Shown here one piece after another: positions 15,800 to 25,398 of a stretch of DNA of 64,000 bases. This DNA comes from CAWBXL01 sp963837365 (GTDB lineage Bacteria > Acidobacteriota > Terriglobia > Terriglobales > Acidobacteriaceae), in assembly GCA_963837365.1 (NCBI GenBank), contig CAWIMW010000012.1, forward strand, positions 186,001 to 250,000, read 5' to 3'. Each line of letters begins with the position of its first letter. Position 1 is the first letter of the stretch. Made by a program: the position numbers and the translations under genes. The notes below the pieces were generated by a model, which was not told the origin of the DNA, did no database searches, and was given only the letters and a program-made list of their open reading frames with translations.

Positions 15800-16678
15800 T
15801 CAGTTCTGCTTTAACATCCCCTGGATACCCAGCCAGTCAAGGAATGTCTGTATCCAGCCGGAAACCGGCGGCAGATTGCTTGTCCGCAATCCAAAACCGT
15901 GGCCGGTGCGGGCGTAGACGTGCAGTTCCGCTGAGACCCCTGCACCCTTCAGCGCAAGATAAAGCTCTGGAACTCCCTGAGAAATTCTTGGATCGTCATC
16001 TTCCCCGCAGGCCAGAAATGCTGGCGGCGTCTGCTTGGAGAAGTTCATATCGTGGTGTGATCCCGGATAAATCAGGGCCTGAAAATTCGGCCTGGAGCTT
16101 TCGCGCTCCATTGGGTCTGCGGACGCCGGCGTACCTGCATCGAAACGCGTGCTGGCAAGTGCCGCCAGTTCTCCTCCGGCGGAAAATCCCATCACTCCGA
16201 TTCGGTCCGGGGCGACTCCCCATTCCCGGGCATGGTTGCGCACCAGGCGAATCGCGTGCTGGACATCTTTGAGTTCGGTCTCCTCGATGGTGTACGTCGA
16301 GCCTTCTTCGTTTGCCAGGCGATATTTTAAGATGAACGCCGCCACACCGTGGTCACTCAGCCATTGCGCGACGTTGTAGCCTTCGTGGTCCATCCATAAT
16401 TCACGGTGTCCACCGCCGGGTATTACGACCACTCCCGCCCCGGTTGCCTTGTCTTTTGCGGGAAGATACAGAGTGATGGAAGGATGATGGACGCCGGATA
16501 CGATATGCTCGCCGTTCTTGTAGATTCGTACCTTTTCTTCGCCAGTCTTACCCTCCGAGCCGGGGGCGCCATTCGGCCAAAGAAGGACGGTTTGTTTCTG
16601 AGCAGCTGCACAGGAAACAAACACCAGAACAAGGACGGGTAGACAGATCCTAGCTCCGGCGGATTTCGAAATATGCAT
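15800..16678 (-). CDS. Secreted alpha/beta hydrolase, acetyl-xylan-esterase-like
   Basis: A 292-residue secreted serine hydrolase. The open frame extends far upstream, but that part overlaps the next gene antisense-wise and looks non-coding, so I placed the start at the ATG at 16678, giving a signal peptide ending SCAAAQ. Family marks are the oxyanion segment VVVIPGGGHREL, the nucleophile elbow GFSAGGE, a late Asp region (CGEDDDPRI) and the catalytic His in RTGHGFGL. This is the BD-FAE/dienelactone-like group often annotated as acetyl-xylan or feruloyl esterase. It lies at the end of a minus-strand sugar module, which fits deacylation of plant polysaccharide. Substrate not proven. Confidence 0.85.
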   Translation of the reverse strand: MHISKSAGARICLPVLVLVFVSCAAAQKQTVLLWPNGAPGSEGKTGEEKVRIYKNGEHIVSGVHHPSITLYLPAKDKATGAGVVVIPGGGHRELWMDHEGYNVAQWLSDHGVAAFILKYRLANEEGSTYTIEETELKDVQHAIRLVRNHAREWGVAPDRIGVMGFSAGGELAALASTRFDAGTPASADPMERESSRPNFQALIYPGSHHDMNFSKQTPPAFLACGEDDDPRISQGVPELYLALKGAGVSAELHVYARTGHGFGLRTSNLPPVSGWIQTFLDWLGIQGMLKQN

Positions 16679-16712
16679 CTTCACCGTGCTCCGGTAAACC
16701 ACCGACCCTGAT

Positions 16713-17660
16713 TCAAGCTGCTGCCGGTTTTGTACTCGTGGCCTCATGCGCGACCCGCAGGGCCATCTCTCGTGCGGCGCGAAGTTTGCCGACGGGATCA
16801 CTCGTTGGCAGAAATTCCATGGCAACCATACCCGTGTAGTGCAGTTCGGCCAATTTTCGAAGGATGTTTTCGTAATTGATTTCACCGGTGCCCGGCTCGT
16901 GCCGGCCGGGCACGTCGGCAACATGCACCAGCGCAAGATGCGGAAGGGCCTTTTCCAGCTTCGCAATGAGATTTCCAGCGGCAATCTGCTCATGGAAGAA
17001 GTCGTAGAGCAGTTTGACTTGTGGATGATTGACCGCCTCGACAATTTCCAGTGCCTCATCAATATGGGTCAAGTAAACTTTTGGATTTTCCAGCGGGTCA
17101 ATCGTTTCTAGCAACAGGCTGACCGGCTGACCATTAATCTTCTTGCCTTCCGCAACGGCAACGGCTGCTTTCAGTCCATCAATGCAACTCTGGTGATGGG
17201 CTTCCGGCGACAATCCCGGGACCTTATTTCCCGAAAGCACGATCATCGTCGGACAATCAATTTTTTCCATGACTGGCAAGGTGTTACGGAATCCCTCGAC
17301 AAAAGCCGCGCGCTCGTCCGGGTTACACAGTGCGTGTTTTAAACCTGCGGTACAGTCGAAGGTGATTCCAAGTTGCTTGCGTTTGGCATTAATGCGGCGG
17401 AAGTCATCTTCGCTCCAATCGCTGTATTCACCAACCAATTCCACATTGTGAAATCCCGCCTCCGCCATCTTTTCCAGCCGCTGCTCAAAAGGCAGGTCCC
17501 GGAAAACGGTCCAGAGCATGACGGAAAGTCCGAAGGATGTTTCTGATGCAGTTGATTTCATTGCGGGTGATTCTTCGCTTAGCAGAAGTGGTTGATTCGC
17601 CAAGCCACAAGCAGCGGCAACAGTTCCTGCCATATTGCGAGCAAAAGTTCTTCGGTTCAT
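16713..17660 (-). CDS. Tat-exported TIM-barrel sugar isomerase/epimerase (hydroxypyruvate isomerase-like)
   Basis: A 315-residue protein. It starts with a twin-arginine signal (NRRTFARNMAG) and a hydrophobic stretch. The rest is an AP-endonuclease-2-type TIM barrel: GFHNVELVG early, then metal-ligand and catalytic segments LLLETIDP, LLYDFFHEQ, LVHVADVPGRHEPG and ending with the family phrase YTGMVAMEFLPT. These match the hydroxypyruvate isomerase/sugar-phosphate epimerase group. Such proteins with Tat signals are common in Acidobacteria and Planctomycetes and probably act on sugars or keto-sugars in the periplasm. It lies 34 bases upstream of the hydrolase and about 50 bases downstream of an SDR gene, likely one operon. 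The exact reaction is unknown. Confidence 0.85.
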   Translation of the reverse strand: MNRRTFARNMAGTVAAACGLANQPLLLSEESPAMKSTASETSFGLSVMLWTVFRDLPFEQRLEKMAEAGFHNVELVGEYSDWSEDDFRRINAKRKQLGITFDCTAGLKHALCNPDERAAFVEGFRNTLPVMEKIDCPTMIVLSGNKVPGLSPEAHHQSCIDGLKAAVAVAEGKKINGQPVSLLLETIDPLENPKVYLTHIDEALEIVEAVNHPQVKLLYDFFHEQIAAGNLIAKLEKALPHLALVHVADVPGRHEPGTGEINYENILRKLAELHYTGMVAMEFLPTSDPVGKLRAAREMALRVAHEATSTKPAAA

Positions 17661-17710
17661 GGTTGCACCCTTAGCTAAAGATTTCTTAAAGATACATAAC
17701 TAGCCAAACG

Positions 17711-18502
17711 TTACACCCGCTCAACTAACGCACGCACGGCGCCAGTTGAGATTCCACCATCTACCAGCAGTGTTTGGCCGGTTACATACCGGCTTGACTC
17801 TGCCGCCAGGAAAACAACCGCGGCATCAAGGTCCCGAAGTTCCCCGGGCCGCTTAATAGGAATTCTGTCGGTCAGATATTCCACCCATTCCTTGTTCTCA
17901 TACAAAACCCGGTTCTGGTCCGTGCAAAACCAGCCCGGCGCAAGACAATTCACGGTGATGCCGTACTTGCCCCAATCATCGGCGAGACTCATGGTCAGTT
18001 GCTTGATGCCACCACGGCTGGCCCCATAAGGGCCAAGGCCGGCATAACCGGCTACGCTGGTGACCGATCCAATATTAATGATGCGACCATATTTACGCGG
18101 AACCATGCGGCGCGCGACTTCTTGCGCCACGAAAAAACTGCCTCGCAGATTCGTGTCAAGGATCAGGTTCCAATCATCCCAAGAGACATCGAGCGCGGGC
18201 TTGCGCACGTTACATCCGGCATTATTCACAAGGATGTCAAGGCGTCCGTAAAACTTCTCTGCGGCGGCTGCCATGTTTTGAATACTTTTGAGATCACGGA
18301 CATCAAGCTCCACCGTAAGGGCTCGCCTGCCCATGGCTTTGATCTCTGCTTCAAATGGGGCCAGAGTGCTCGAATCGCGGCTGGTTATCACCAAATCAGC
18401 GCCGACTTTAGCTAGAGCACGGGCCATGTGCTGTCCCAGTCCCCGGCTGGTTCCGGTCACGATGGCCACCCGACCGCTGAGGTCAAAAAGTTCAGTGGTC
18501 AT
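17711..18502 (-). CDS. SDR oxidoreductase, KduD/gluconate 5-dehydrogenase-like
   Basis: A 263-residue classical short-chain dehydrogenase. Visible motifs: cofactor site TGTSRGLGQ (about residues 17-25), NNAG (about 92-95), catalytic Ser in IGSVTSVAG and Tyr-Lys region, here YGASRGG, where the usual lysine of YxxxK is replaced by arginine (Y-G-A-S-R). The C-terminus has the common LLVDGG ending. Family members reduce or oxidise ketogluconates or deoxy-keto-uronates with NAD(P). The gene overlaps the following zinc dehydrogenase stop by four bases, so the two dehydrogenases are translated together. The Lys-to-Arg change could reduce or alter activity; I read it twice from the translated sequence. 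Substrate uncertain. Confidence 0.87.
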   Translation of the reverse strand: MTTELFDLSGRVAIVTGTSRGLGQHMARALAKVGADLVITSRDSSTLAPFEAEIKAMGRRALTVELDVRDLKSIQNMAAAAEKFYGRLDILVNNAGCNVRKPALDVSWDDWNLILDTNLRGSFFVAQEVARRMVPRKYGRIINIGSVTSVAGYAGLGPYGASRGGIKQLTMSLADDWGKYGITVNCLAPGWFCTDQNRVLYENKEWVEYLTDRIPIKRPGELRDLDAAVVFLAAESSRYVTGQTLLVDGGISTGAVRALVERV

Positions 18503-19551
18503 GATGTGGATTCATTCGCGTTGGGAGTGAGCACTACTTTCATCAAGTTTGGTTCGCGGGAGTAGAGCCGTTCGAACCAGTGCGGCCCATCCTCAAGTGG
18601 TGCTATGGCGCTGATGAGAGGCTTCACCTTAATTCGCCCGCCGGACACAAGCTCGATCGCCCGTGGATAGTCTCCCGCTGATGCGCAAGAACCTTGCATA
18701 CGTATCTGACGAGTTACAACTTTTTGCAGGGGCAGCGTCACTTCTGGGGAAATATTGCCGATCAGCGTGACCGTCCCGCCTTTGCGAACGCAATCTACCG
18801 CAGCGCCTACCGTAGCGTTGATTCCGACTGCTTCCAGCGCCACATCAACCCCGCGTCCCTGAGTGAAACCGGAAATTTGTGCGGCCAACTCGGTCCCGGT
18901 CGCCAGTAAAACTGCGGTGGCCCCCAGGCTGGTGGCTAGTTTGAGCCGGGAGGCATCAACATCAGCGATATAAACGCGTGAGCAACCGGCGACCTGGAGA
19001 GCTTGCAGTGTAAGAAGTCCAATCATTCCCGCGCCGAGAACGAGCGCGGTTTGTCCGGGAGCCGCTTGTGAAAGCGCAACGGCATGAAGTGCCACAGATA
19101 CAGCCTCCAGCATTGCCGCTTCTGGAAAAGCCAAACTTTCAGGCAAGCGGTGAACGATACGTTCGGGGACCGTCACAAACTCCGCGAACGCTCCGGCGCG
19201 GCGGTAATCCCCGCAGGAAACGCCCAGCACTTTGCGGTTATCGCAGAGATTGATTTCCCCGCGACGGCAATAGTCGCAAGCGCCACAAGAGACTGTCGAA
19301 TCGAAAGTGACCCGATCGCCTTGGGAGACTCTGCTTACTGCCGCACCAACAGCCGCTACAAATCCCGCCGCCTCATGCCCCATCACAATCGGGGGGATGC
19401 GGCGCCCTGACGACCCATCGTATCCGTGCACATCACTACCGCAGATTCCGCAGGCTGAGACTCGAATCAGCACTTCATCCGCGGCCGGGGCCGGCTCCGG
19501 CACATCGGCGATTTCAAGATTACGGTAGCTTGAGAGCAAAAGAGCTTTCAT
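18499..19551 (-). CDS. Zinc-dependent medium-chain sugar alcohol dehydrogenase
   Basis: A 350-residue MDR-family dehydrogenase related to galactitol-1-phosphate, sorbitol and threonine dehydrogenases. It shows catalytic zinc ligands (CGICGSDVHG and GHEAAG), the structural zinc cysteine cluster (CGACDYCRRGEINLC), and a Rossmann site (VLGAGMIGLL). The start at 19551 (MKALLLSSYRN) was preferred over a 16-residue upstream extension because the family begins exactly this way. It heads a likely operon with the SDR, the isomerase and the hydrolase, and together they suggest oxidation/reduction interconversion of a sugar released by the GH3 enzyme encoded just upstream. The substrate cannot be read from sequence. 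Confidence 0.9.
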   Translation of the reverse strand: MKALLLSSYRNLEIADVPEPAPAADEVLIRVSACGICGSDVHGYDGSSGRRIPPIVMGHEAAGFVAAVGAAVSRVSQGDRVTFDSTVSCGACDYCRRGEINLCDNRKVLGVSCGDYRRAGAFAEFVTVPERIVHRLPESLAFPEAAMLEAVSVALHAVALSQAAPGQTALVLGAGMIGLLTLQALQVAGCSRVYIADVDASRLKLATSLGATAVLLATGTELAAQISGFTQGRGVDVALEAVGINATVGAAVDCVRKGGTVTLIGNISPEVTLPLQKVVTRQIRMQGSCASAGDYPRAIELVSGGRIKVKPLISAIAPLEDGPHWFERLYSREPNLMKVVLTPNANESTS

Positions 19552-19644
19552 GTAGCTGTTGTCCTGCGCCACGCAGTATAGCGCGTAAACAAAGTACAAA
19601 CCCCTGAAAACTGCGGGAGTAGTTTCATTTGATCAAGGCCACGA

Positions 19645-21876
19645 CTACTGCATGAGTTCCAATTTACCTTTCAGACGAATGTCTCTCGACGACGCACCGA
19701 TCCAAACGTCAAACTGTCCCGGCTCGGCGGTCCAATCCTTCTTTGCAGTGCTGAAGTAAGCCAGTGCGCTCTTATCGACGGTGAAATCGATTGTTTGTGA
19801 TTCACCAGCTTTCAACTCAACTCGGCGAAAACCTTTCAGCTCTTTGACCGGACGGTCCACGCTGGCGTGCCCGTCATGAATGTACAGTTGCACGACTTCC
19901 GCGCCTGCGCGTTTTCCGCGGTTCCGGACTCTCAAACTGACTTCCACTGTTTGGCCACTGGACATTCTCGTGGGAGTGATCTTCAGGTCGCTGTACTCGA
20001 AACTGGTGTAAGAGAGGCCGTAACCGAAGGGAAATTGCGGCGCAATGTCGTGCTTGTCGAAATAACGGTAGCCGACATAAATGCCTTCCGCATATTTGAC
20101 GTGGAGATCTTCGCCAGGATAGTTGCCATAGGCTGGCGAGTCTTTGAAATCATTGATAAAGGAGAACGGCAATTTGCCCGAGGGATTGACGTCGCCAAAC
20201 AAGACATCCGCGATGCCATGCCCTCCTTCCTGGCCGCCAAACCAAGCGTGTAAAAGCACCGGTACATCTTTAATCCACCGGCTTACGTTGACCGCGCTTC
20301 CAGCGTTGATCACCACGATCGTATTCTGGTTGACCTTTGCGACTTCCTGAATCAGTTCGTCCTGCCCATCAGGCAAGTCCAGTGTCTTGCGATCAAAACC
20401 TTCGGATTCGACCGCGGATGAATCGCCCATAAGCAGAATGGCCACATCTGCCTTTGCTGCGATGGCGACAGCCTCTTTGCGAAGTTGTGCGCGGGCTTCA
20501 GGCGTGTTCTTTTCAGTGTCTTCCTTCACCATTGGCACGCCGAGTGCGTAGTCCACCTGGATGCGGGTGCCAGCTTTTTCTTTAATTCCGTCCAATGGCG
20601 TGACCACATAACTGGAATGCACCAGTGAACTACCGCCGCCACCAGTTCGGGCAACCGCGGCATTCGGTCCGATCACCGCCAAGGTGTGAACTTTCGACGC
20701 ATCCAGTGGAAGAACGTTCTTGTCGTTCTTTAGAAGGACGATACTTTCCCCAGCAACCTGCCGTGCCAGCATTCGTTGCGCGGGGGTATCAATTTCGCCA
20801 GCCGCCGTGTGCGGTTGATCGAACTGTCCACTGAGAAACAGGACGCGCAGGATTCGCCCTGCGTTGTCGTCAATGGCCGCCGCTGAAATGCTGCCCGCCG
20901 AGACTTCTGCCAGCACCTTCTCTTTCGCCAGCCAGTCGCCGCCATTCCCGGACTTCTTGGCAGAATCGAGCGCGAGCCAATTTCGTGCTGCGTCTCCTCC
21001 CGGCATCTCCACATCCATACCGGCGTTTACGGTTCCTGCTGTGCTGTAAGTGCTTCCCCAATCTGAAACGACGAATCCCTTAAAGCCCCAGCTCTTTTTT
21101 AAAACATCTTTGAGCAGATATTCATTTTCTGCGCAGTAGGTGCCATTCACCTTGTTGTAGGCAGACATCACCGCCCAGACGCCGCCTTCCTGGACAGCCG
21201 CCTTGAACGCGGGGAAATAAATTTCCTGTAGCGCCCGCTCGTCGATGGCTTCATCAATGCGATGGCGCTCGAACTCCTGATTGTTAGCGACGAAGTGTTT
21301 TACCGAGGGAATGACGCCTTCACTCTGCACTCCTTTGATATAGGCGACGCCCATGCGGGCGGCGAGGTACGGGTCTTCTCCATAGCCCTCAAAGTTTCTA
21401 CCCCAAAGCGGCATTCTTTGAATATTTACCGTCGGCCCCAAAATCATGTCGCGGCCGATGGCTTTCATCTCCTGTCCGATCGTCTGTCCTACGCGCTGGG
21501 TGAGGGCAGTGTCCCAGGTTGCCGCAATCGCAATTCCCGCAGGAAAAGCTGTGCTGGTGAAGGTCTGCCTTGCACCAAGAGCATTGGTGACTGCCGAACG
21601 CCCCAGCCAGGACCGGATTCCCATGGGCCCATCGGCCATTTTGATGGACGGAATGCCTAAGCGCTCAATCGGAACAGTCTCCATCCATCCCGCGCCGCTC
21701 AACATGCTGGCTTTCTCTTCCATGGTCATACGACCCAGCAGATCTTGTACTCGCTGTTCAACTGGAAGATTACGATTTTTGTATGGCTGGACATCCTGAG
21801 CGGCGGAAATTTGCGCCGCCAAAACAGAGAGAAGTAATAGAATGACTGCTCGGTTTAACTTGCTTAGAAATTCCAA
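19645..21876 (-). CDS. Secreted GH3 beta-glycosidase (beta-glucosidase/xylosidase)
   Basis: A 743-residue glycoside hydrolase family 3 enzyme with a signal peptide (about residues 1-26). The N-terminal TIM-like domain includes the substrate-binding phrase VKHFVANNQE and the catalytic nucleophile in VVSDWGS (Asp near residue 271). The second alpha/beta domain contains VAILLMGDSS and the region around SEGFDR that usually holds the acid/base. The C-terminus is a fibronectin type III-like domain (RVRNRGKRAGAEVVQLY). Full length and intact. It would release glucose or xylose from oligosaccharides in the periplasm; with the adjacent esterase it fits hemicellulose use. About 90 bases separate it from the dehydrogenase downstream. 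Confidence 0.93.
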   Translation of the reverse strand: MEFLSKLNRAVILLLLSVLAAQISAAQDVQPYKNRNLPVEQRVQDLLGRMTMEEKASMLSGAGWMETVPIERLGIPSIKMADGPMGIRSWLGRSAVTNALGARQTFTSTAFPAGIAIAATWDTALTQRVGQTIGQEMKAIGRDMILGPTVNIQRMPLWGRNFEGYGEDPYLAARMGVAYIKGVQSEGVIPSVKHFVANNQEFERHRIDEAIDERALQEIYFPAFKAAVQEGGVWAVMSAYNKVNGTYCAENEYLLKDVLKKSWGFKGFVVSDWGSTYSTAGTVNAGMDVEMPGGDAARNWLALDSAKKSGNGGDWLAKEKVLAEVSAGSISAAAIDDNAGRILRVLFLSGQFDQPHTAAGEIDTPAQRMLARQVAGESIVLLKNDKNVLPLDASKVHTLAVIGPNAAVARTGGGGSSLVHSSYVVTPLDGIKEKAGTRIQVDYALGVPMVKEDTEKNTPEARAQLRKEAVAIAAKADVAILLMGDSSAVESEGFDRKTLDLPDGQDELIQEVAKVNQNTIVVINAGSAVNVSRWIKDVPVLLHAWFGGQEGGHGIADVLFGDVNPSGKLPFSFINDFKDSPAYGNYPGEDLHVKYAEGIYVGYRYFDKHDIAPQFPFGYGLSYTSFEYSDLKITPTRMSSGQTVEVSLRVRNRGKRAGAEVVQLYIHDGHASVDRPVKELKGFRRVELKAGESQTIDFTVDKSALAYFSTAKKDWTAEPGQFDVWIGASSRDIRLKGKLELMQ

Positions 21877-22211
21877 TGTGCCTCCATTGCCTCAACGGCC
21901 CACACAAGATTACCCCACGAATGGATACGTCATCCAAAGTTCTTCATCTAAAACACAACAGAGTGGCCAGCCGATGATTTGCTTTTCCATGGAAGCGCGC
22001 GATGCCAATTGCCGGGAAGGGCATGGCTGTCCTGCAACCTGGAGAATCCGATTATCTGGAAGGCCCGCTTGGAATTGGGTCCCCGGAAACACACAAACGC
22101 TAACTTCAAGATGTAAAACATCGTCCATTTTTATTGCCCTCACACTGGAAAATCGGCCGGGGAGAGGACTAGGATTAGCAAATACGAATCAAGCATGAGA
22201 GGTGACCTGGC
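21877..22211. other. 335-bp divergent intergenic region
   Basis: This region separates the minus-strand GH3 gene from the plus-strand molybdenum hydroxylase operon and must hold both promoters. I see no convincing gene in it; short frames lack a ribosome site and resemble no family. GAGAGGTG at 22197-22204 is the ribosome site of the downstream gene. I found no clear palindrome. Confidence 0.6.
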
Positions 22212-22853
22212 ATGGCAGACGACCTCATTCAAGTCATCGCCGAGCAGCCCAAGGGAGTTACCCGGCGCAATTTCATAAAAGGCGTCATCACCAGCGGAGT
22301 TGCAGTTTCGTCGGCGAATTATCTGTTTCGCGCCTCCAATGTTTTCGGCCAAGCTACAGGCAACCTTAGCGAACGGCTGATCACACTCAACGTCAATGGG
22401 CAACCAAGGCGGGTGGATGTGATGAAACAGGAGACCCTGGCCTGGACGCTGCGCTATAAGCTTGGCCTTACCGGAACCAAACTGGGCTGTGACCGCGCAG
22501 AGTGCGGCTCCTGCACCGTACTCATCGATGACGTCCCGCATTACTCCTGCTCGGTGCTCACACATACCGTCCGCAATAGAAAGGTTTTGTCCATCGAAGG
22601 ATTGGCCAATCCTGACGGCACCTTGCATCCCGTGCAACAAGGCGTGATTGATGAACAAGGCTTCCAATGCGCGTTTTGCACCTCCGGGTTCATCATGTCG
22701 ACGGTCGGATATTTGAAGACCAACCCCCATCCCACACGGGCCGAGCTGGCACAGGGCATCTCCGGCAACCTGTGCCGCTGCCAGGACTACGACAAGATCC
22801 TCACCGCCATGATGCGCGGCGCAGAGAACATGAGGAAGGTGCACCTTGCCTAA
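22212..22853 (+). CDS. Tat-exported 2Fe-2S subunit of a xanthine-oxidase-family enzyme
   Basis: A 213-residue small subunit. The N-terminus carries a twin-arginine signal (TRRNFIKGV followed by a hydrophobic stretch to about residue 45), so the folded enzyme is exported to the periplasm. The plant-type 2Fe-2S domain follows (LGCDRAECGSCTVL with a further Cys in HYSCSV), then the second alpha-helical 2Fe-2S domain (QCAFCTSGF and GNLCRCQDY). This pair wires the molybdenum site to the flavin or another acceptor. Similar exported subunits occur in PaoA of E. coli and in many dehydrogenases of aldehydes and N-heterocycles. Its stop overlaps the next gene by eight bases. A GAGAGG ribosome site precedes the ATG. 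Confidence 0.93.
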   Translation: MADDLIQVIAEQPKGVTRRNFIKGVITSGVAVSSANYLFRASNVFGQATGNLSERLITLNVNGQPRRVDVMKQETLAWTLRYKLGLTGTKLGCDRAECGSCTVLIDDVPHYSCSVLTHTVRNRKVLSIEGLANPDGTLHPVQQGVIDEQGFQCAFCTSGFIMSTVGYLKTNPHPTRAELAQGISGNLCRCQDYDKILTAMMRGAENMRKVHLA

Positions 22854-25381
22854 TCAAGAGTGGAAACCCAATCAACAGAAATTCAGTCCCAAGTCCAAAC
22901 TGATCGGCAAAGATTACCCCACGCCTGACCTTTATGCGAAGGTGACCGGCAAAGCCAAGTACGCCGAAGATTTTCGCGTGGATGGCATGTTGTTCTGCAA
23001 GTTGCTGCTCAGCCCGGTGCCGCATGGGCGAGTCAAACACCTTGATCTGAGCAAGGCCCTGGCGATGCCTGGAGTCAAAGCCATCCTGACGCAGGATGAT
23101 CTCCCCGCTCCAGCGGACAGCGTGACCGATCTGGGAGCGGTGATTAAAGCCAATACGCGCGGCGAAAAAGCGCTCACCATGGAGCCGCATTATCACGGCG
23201 AACCAATTCTTGCGGTGGCTGCCGTGGATGAACTGACCGCTGCTGAAGCCATCGAGAAAATTGACATTGAATTTGAGCATCTCCCCTTTGTGATTGATCC
23301 ACTCGACAGCCTGCGTCCGGGCGGGCCCAATCCGCGAACGGAAGGCAACATTTGGGTCAGGCCGCAGGTGCCGCCTGTCAAACCGGGAGAGAAACCCGCC
23401 CCCATTCTCCCGTTAGAGATTGGAGAACTCAAATGGACTGATGCAGATTTCTCCGAACTCAAACAAGGGCGCCTGCCTATGGGCAAGCCACAAGATGAGT
23501 GGTCGTATGGTGATGTCGAGGCTGGATTTAAAAACGCCGCGCTAACACTGGATGAAACTTTTGTGACTCCGGACACCAGCCATCAGACCCTCGAGCCCCG
23601 CACGGCACTGTCCTATTGGCAAAACGGCAAAGTCTTCGTGCATATGGGGACACAGAGTACCGTGCAAACGCTGGCCAGCCTGGGCCGGTGGCTCAACATG
23701 GATACCAATCAAATCGTGTTGATCAGCGAATACACCGGCGGCGGCTTCGGCAGTAAGGCAACCGGATACATCTTTGCGATTATCCCCGCGCTGCTGGCAA
23801 AGAAGGCCAATGCCCCCGTCATGATGCGCATCAGCCGCGAAGAAGAACACTTCATCGGCCGCGCGCGGCCTGGCTTCCAGGGAAGAATGAAGGTAGGCTT
23901 CGCCAAAGACGGGCGCATCACGGCGCTGGATTCCTTTGTCATCTCGAACACAGGGCCGTACGACGCCGCCGGCGATGCCGGGACCTCCGGCTTCATTGTT
24001 TCATTGCTATACCAGCCCCCGGCGATGCGGCACCGCATGGTTACTCTACTGACCAACACGCCTCCGCGTGGGGCGCAAAGCTCTCCGGGCGGCATGCAGG
24101 GGATCGTCATCATGGAGCCGATCCTGGCGAAAGCCGCGCGCAAGTTAGGCCTCGACCAGGTGGCCATCCGCCGGATCAATTGTCCAGAGGGAAAAGCGCC
24201 TGTGGGGCCGGTGCGCAACGGCAATCGCGGCCACGCCACCAGCTGTTTCCTCAAGGTTGCGCTGGATCGTGGCGCAGAGCAGTTTCGGTGGAAAGAACGA
24301 ATATCTCAACCGAAGCGAAGTGGCACAAAAGCTCGCGGAGTCGGTGTTTCGCTTAGTGCTTTCGTGGGCGGGTCGGTCGGATTCGACGGTTTGTTTGTGA
24401 TTAGACCGGATGGCAGGATCGCAATCCAGTCGGGTATCGGTAACCTTGGGACAGAATCGGTCAGCGACGTCCATCGCGTGGTGGCGGAGGTCCTTGGTGT
24501 TCCATGGGAGAAATGCGATCTTACATGGGGAAACACGGCCAAAAATCTTCCCTGGACCTGCGTTTCCGGTGGAAGCCAAACCACCCATGCCATGACCCGC
24601 GCCGCCCACGCAGCTGCCATGGACGCAAAGCAGAAGCTCCAGGAAATCGCTGCCAAGAGTCTTGGCGGCAGGCCCGAGCAATATGACGTCGGCAATGAAC
24701 GCGTCTATCACAAGGGTGGCGGCAGGAGCATGACGCTCGCACAGGCGGCCCAGCAAGCCATCAAACTGGGCGGCAAGTACGACGGTCACGAACCTCCAGA
24801 AGATATTAACAAGCTTACAAAAGCTTCGATGGCAGGGTTGGCAGGCCAGGGACTGGTTGCCGCAGCCAAGGACAAATATCCGCGCGACGGCCAGTCATTT
24901 TCTTTCGTGGCGTGTTTTGCCGAGGTGGAAGTGGATGTCGAGACCGGCGCCTACAACATTCTGGACTACCTTGCGGTCGCAGACATCGGCACGGTAATCC
25001 ACCCCAAAGCAGCGGGTGGACAGATTCTTGGGCAGATCGGTCCTGGGCATGGGCCACGCCCTCGGTCAGAAGTGGGTGTTCGATCCGCAATATGGACACA
25101 CGCTTTCGCGGCGCTTCTATCAAAGCAAGCCGCCTACGATTCTTGATGTGCCCTCGAATATGCAGTGGGCCGCGCTGGACATTCCCGATCCGGAAACTCC
25201 AGTGGGAGCGCGCGGGATTGGCGAGCCCCCTGTGGGCGGCGGATGCGGAGCAATTTTGAACGCACTTTCGGATGCGCTGGGAGATGAAATCTACCGCCGC
25301 GCTCCGGTGAACCTGGATACGATTCTCACTTCGCTCGAAGCAGGGCGGCCGATGCAGGACCCGCTGACCGCACACATTTAG
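22846..25381 (+). CDS. Molybdopterin-binding large subunit of a xanthine-oxidase-family enzyme, with +1 frameshift
   Basis: The catalytic subunit, about 845 residues if read through the frameshift. It starts at a TTG (22846) inside the last codons of the small subunit gene; no closer ATG exists. Recognisable segments include the early YAEDF domain, the molybdopterin segments YTGGGFGSKA and SSPGGMQG, and, after the frameshift, VGARGIGEPPVGGG, which carries the essential glutamate. Frame 1 stops at 25146 with a nonsense tail. Removing one G from the GGG run at 25030-25032 restores a natural sequence (GQILGRSVLGMGHALGQKW) and the frame then runs to 25381. So either a sequencing error, slippage or a real lesion that deletes the active-site end. 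The substrate is unknown; aldehyde or N-heterocycle are the family options. Confidence 0.85.
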
Positions 25382-25398
25382 TCGAAACGGAGAGGACT

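Noticed and set aside
16679..17062. Upstream extension of the alpha/beta hydrolase frame
   Set aside because: It is antisense-independent but overlaps the isomerase gene on the same strand in another frame; the signal peptide starts only at 16678.
21910..22143. A 77-codon minus-strand frame in the gap before the molybdenum hydroxylase
   Set aside because: No ribosome site, no recognisable features, and it would occupy the divergent promoter region.
22846..25381. Programmed ribosomal frameshifting in the molybdenum hydroxylase
   Set aside because: No slippery heptamer or downstream structure is evident; a single extra G in GGG explains the break more simply.
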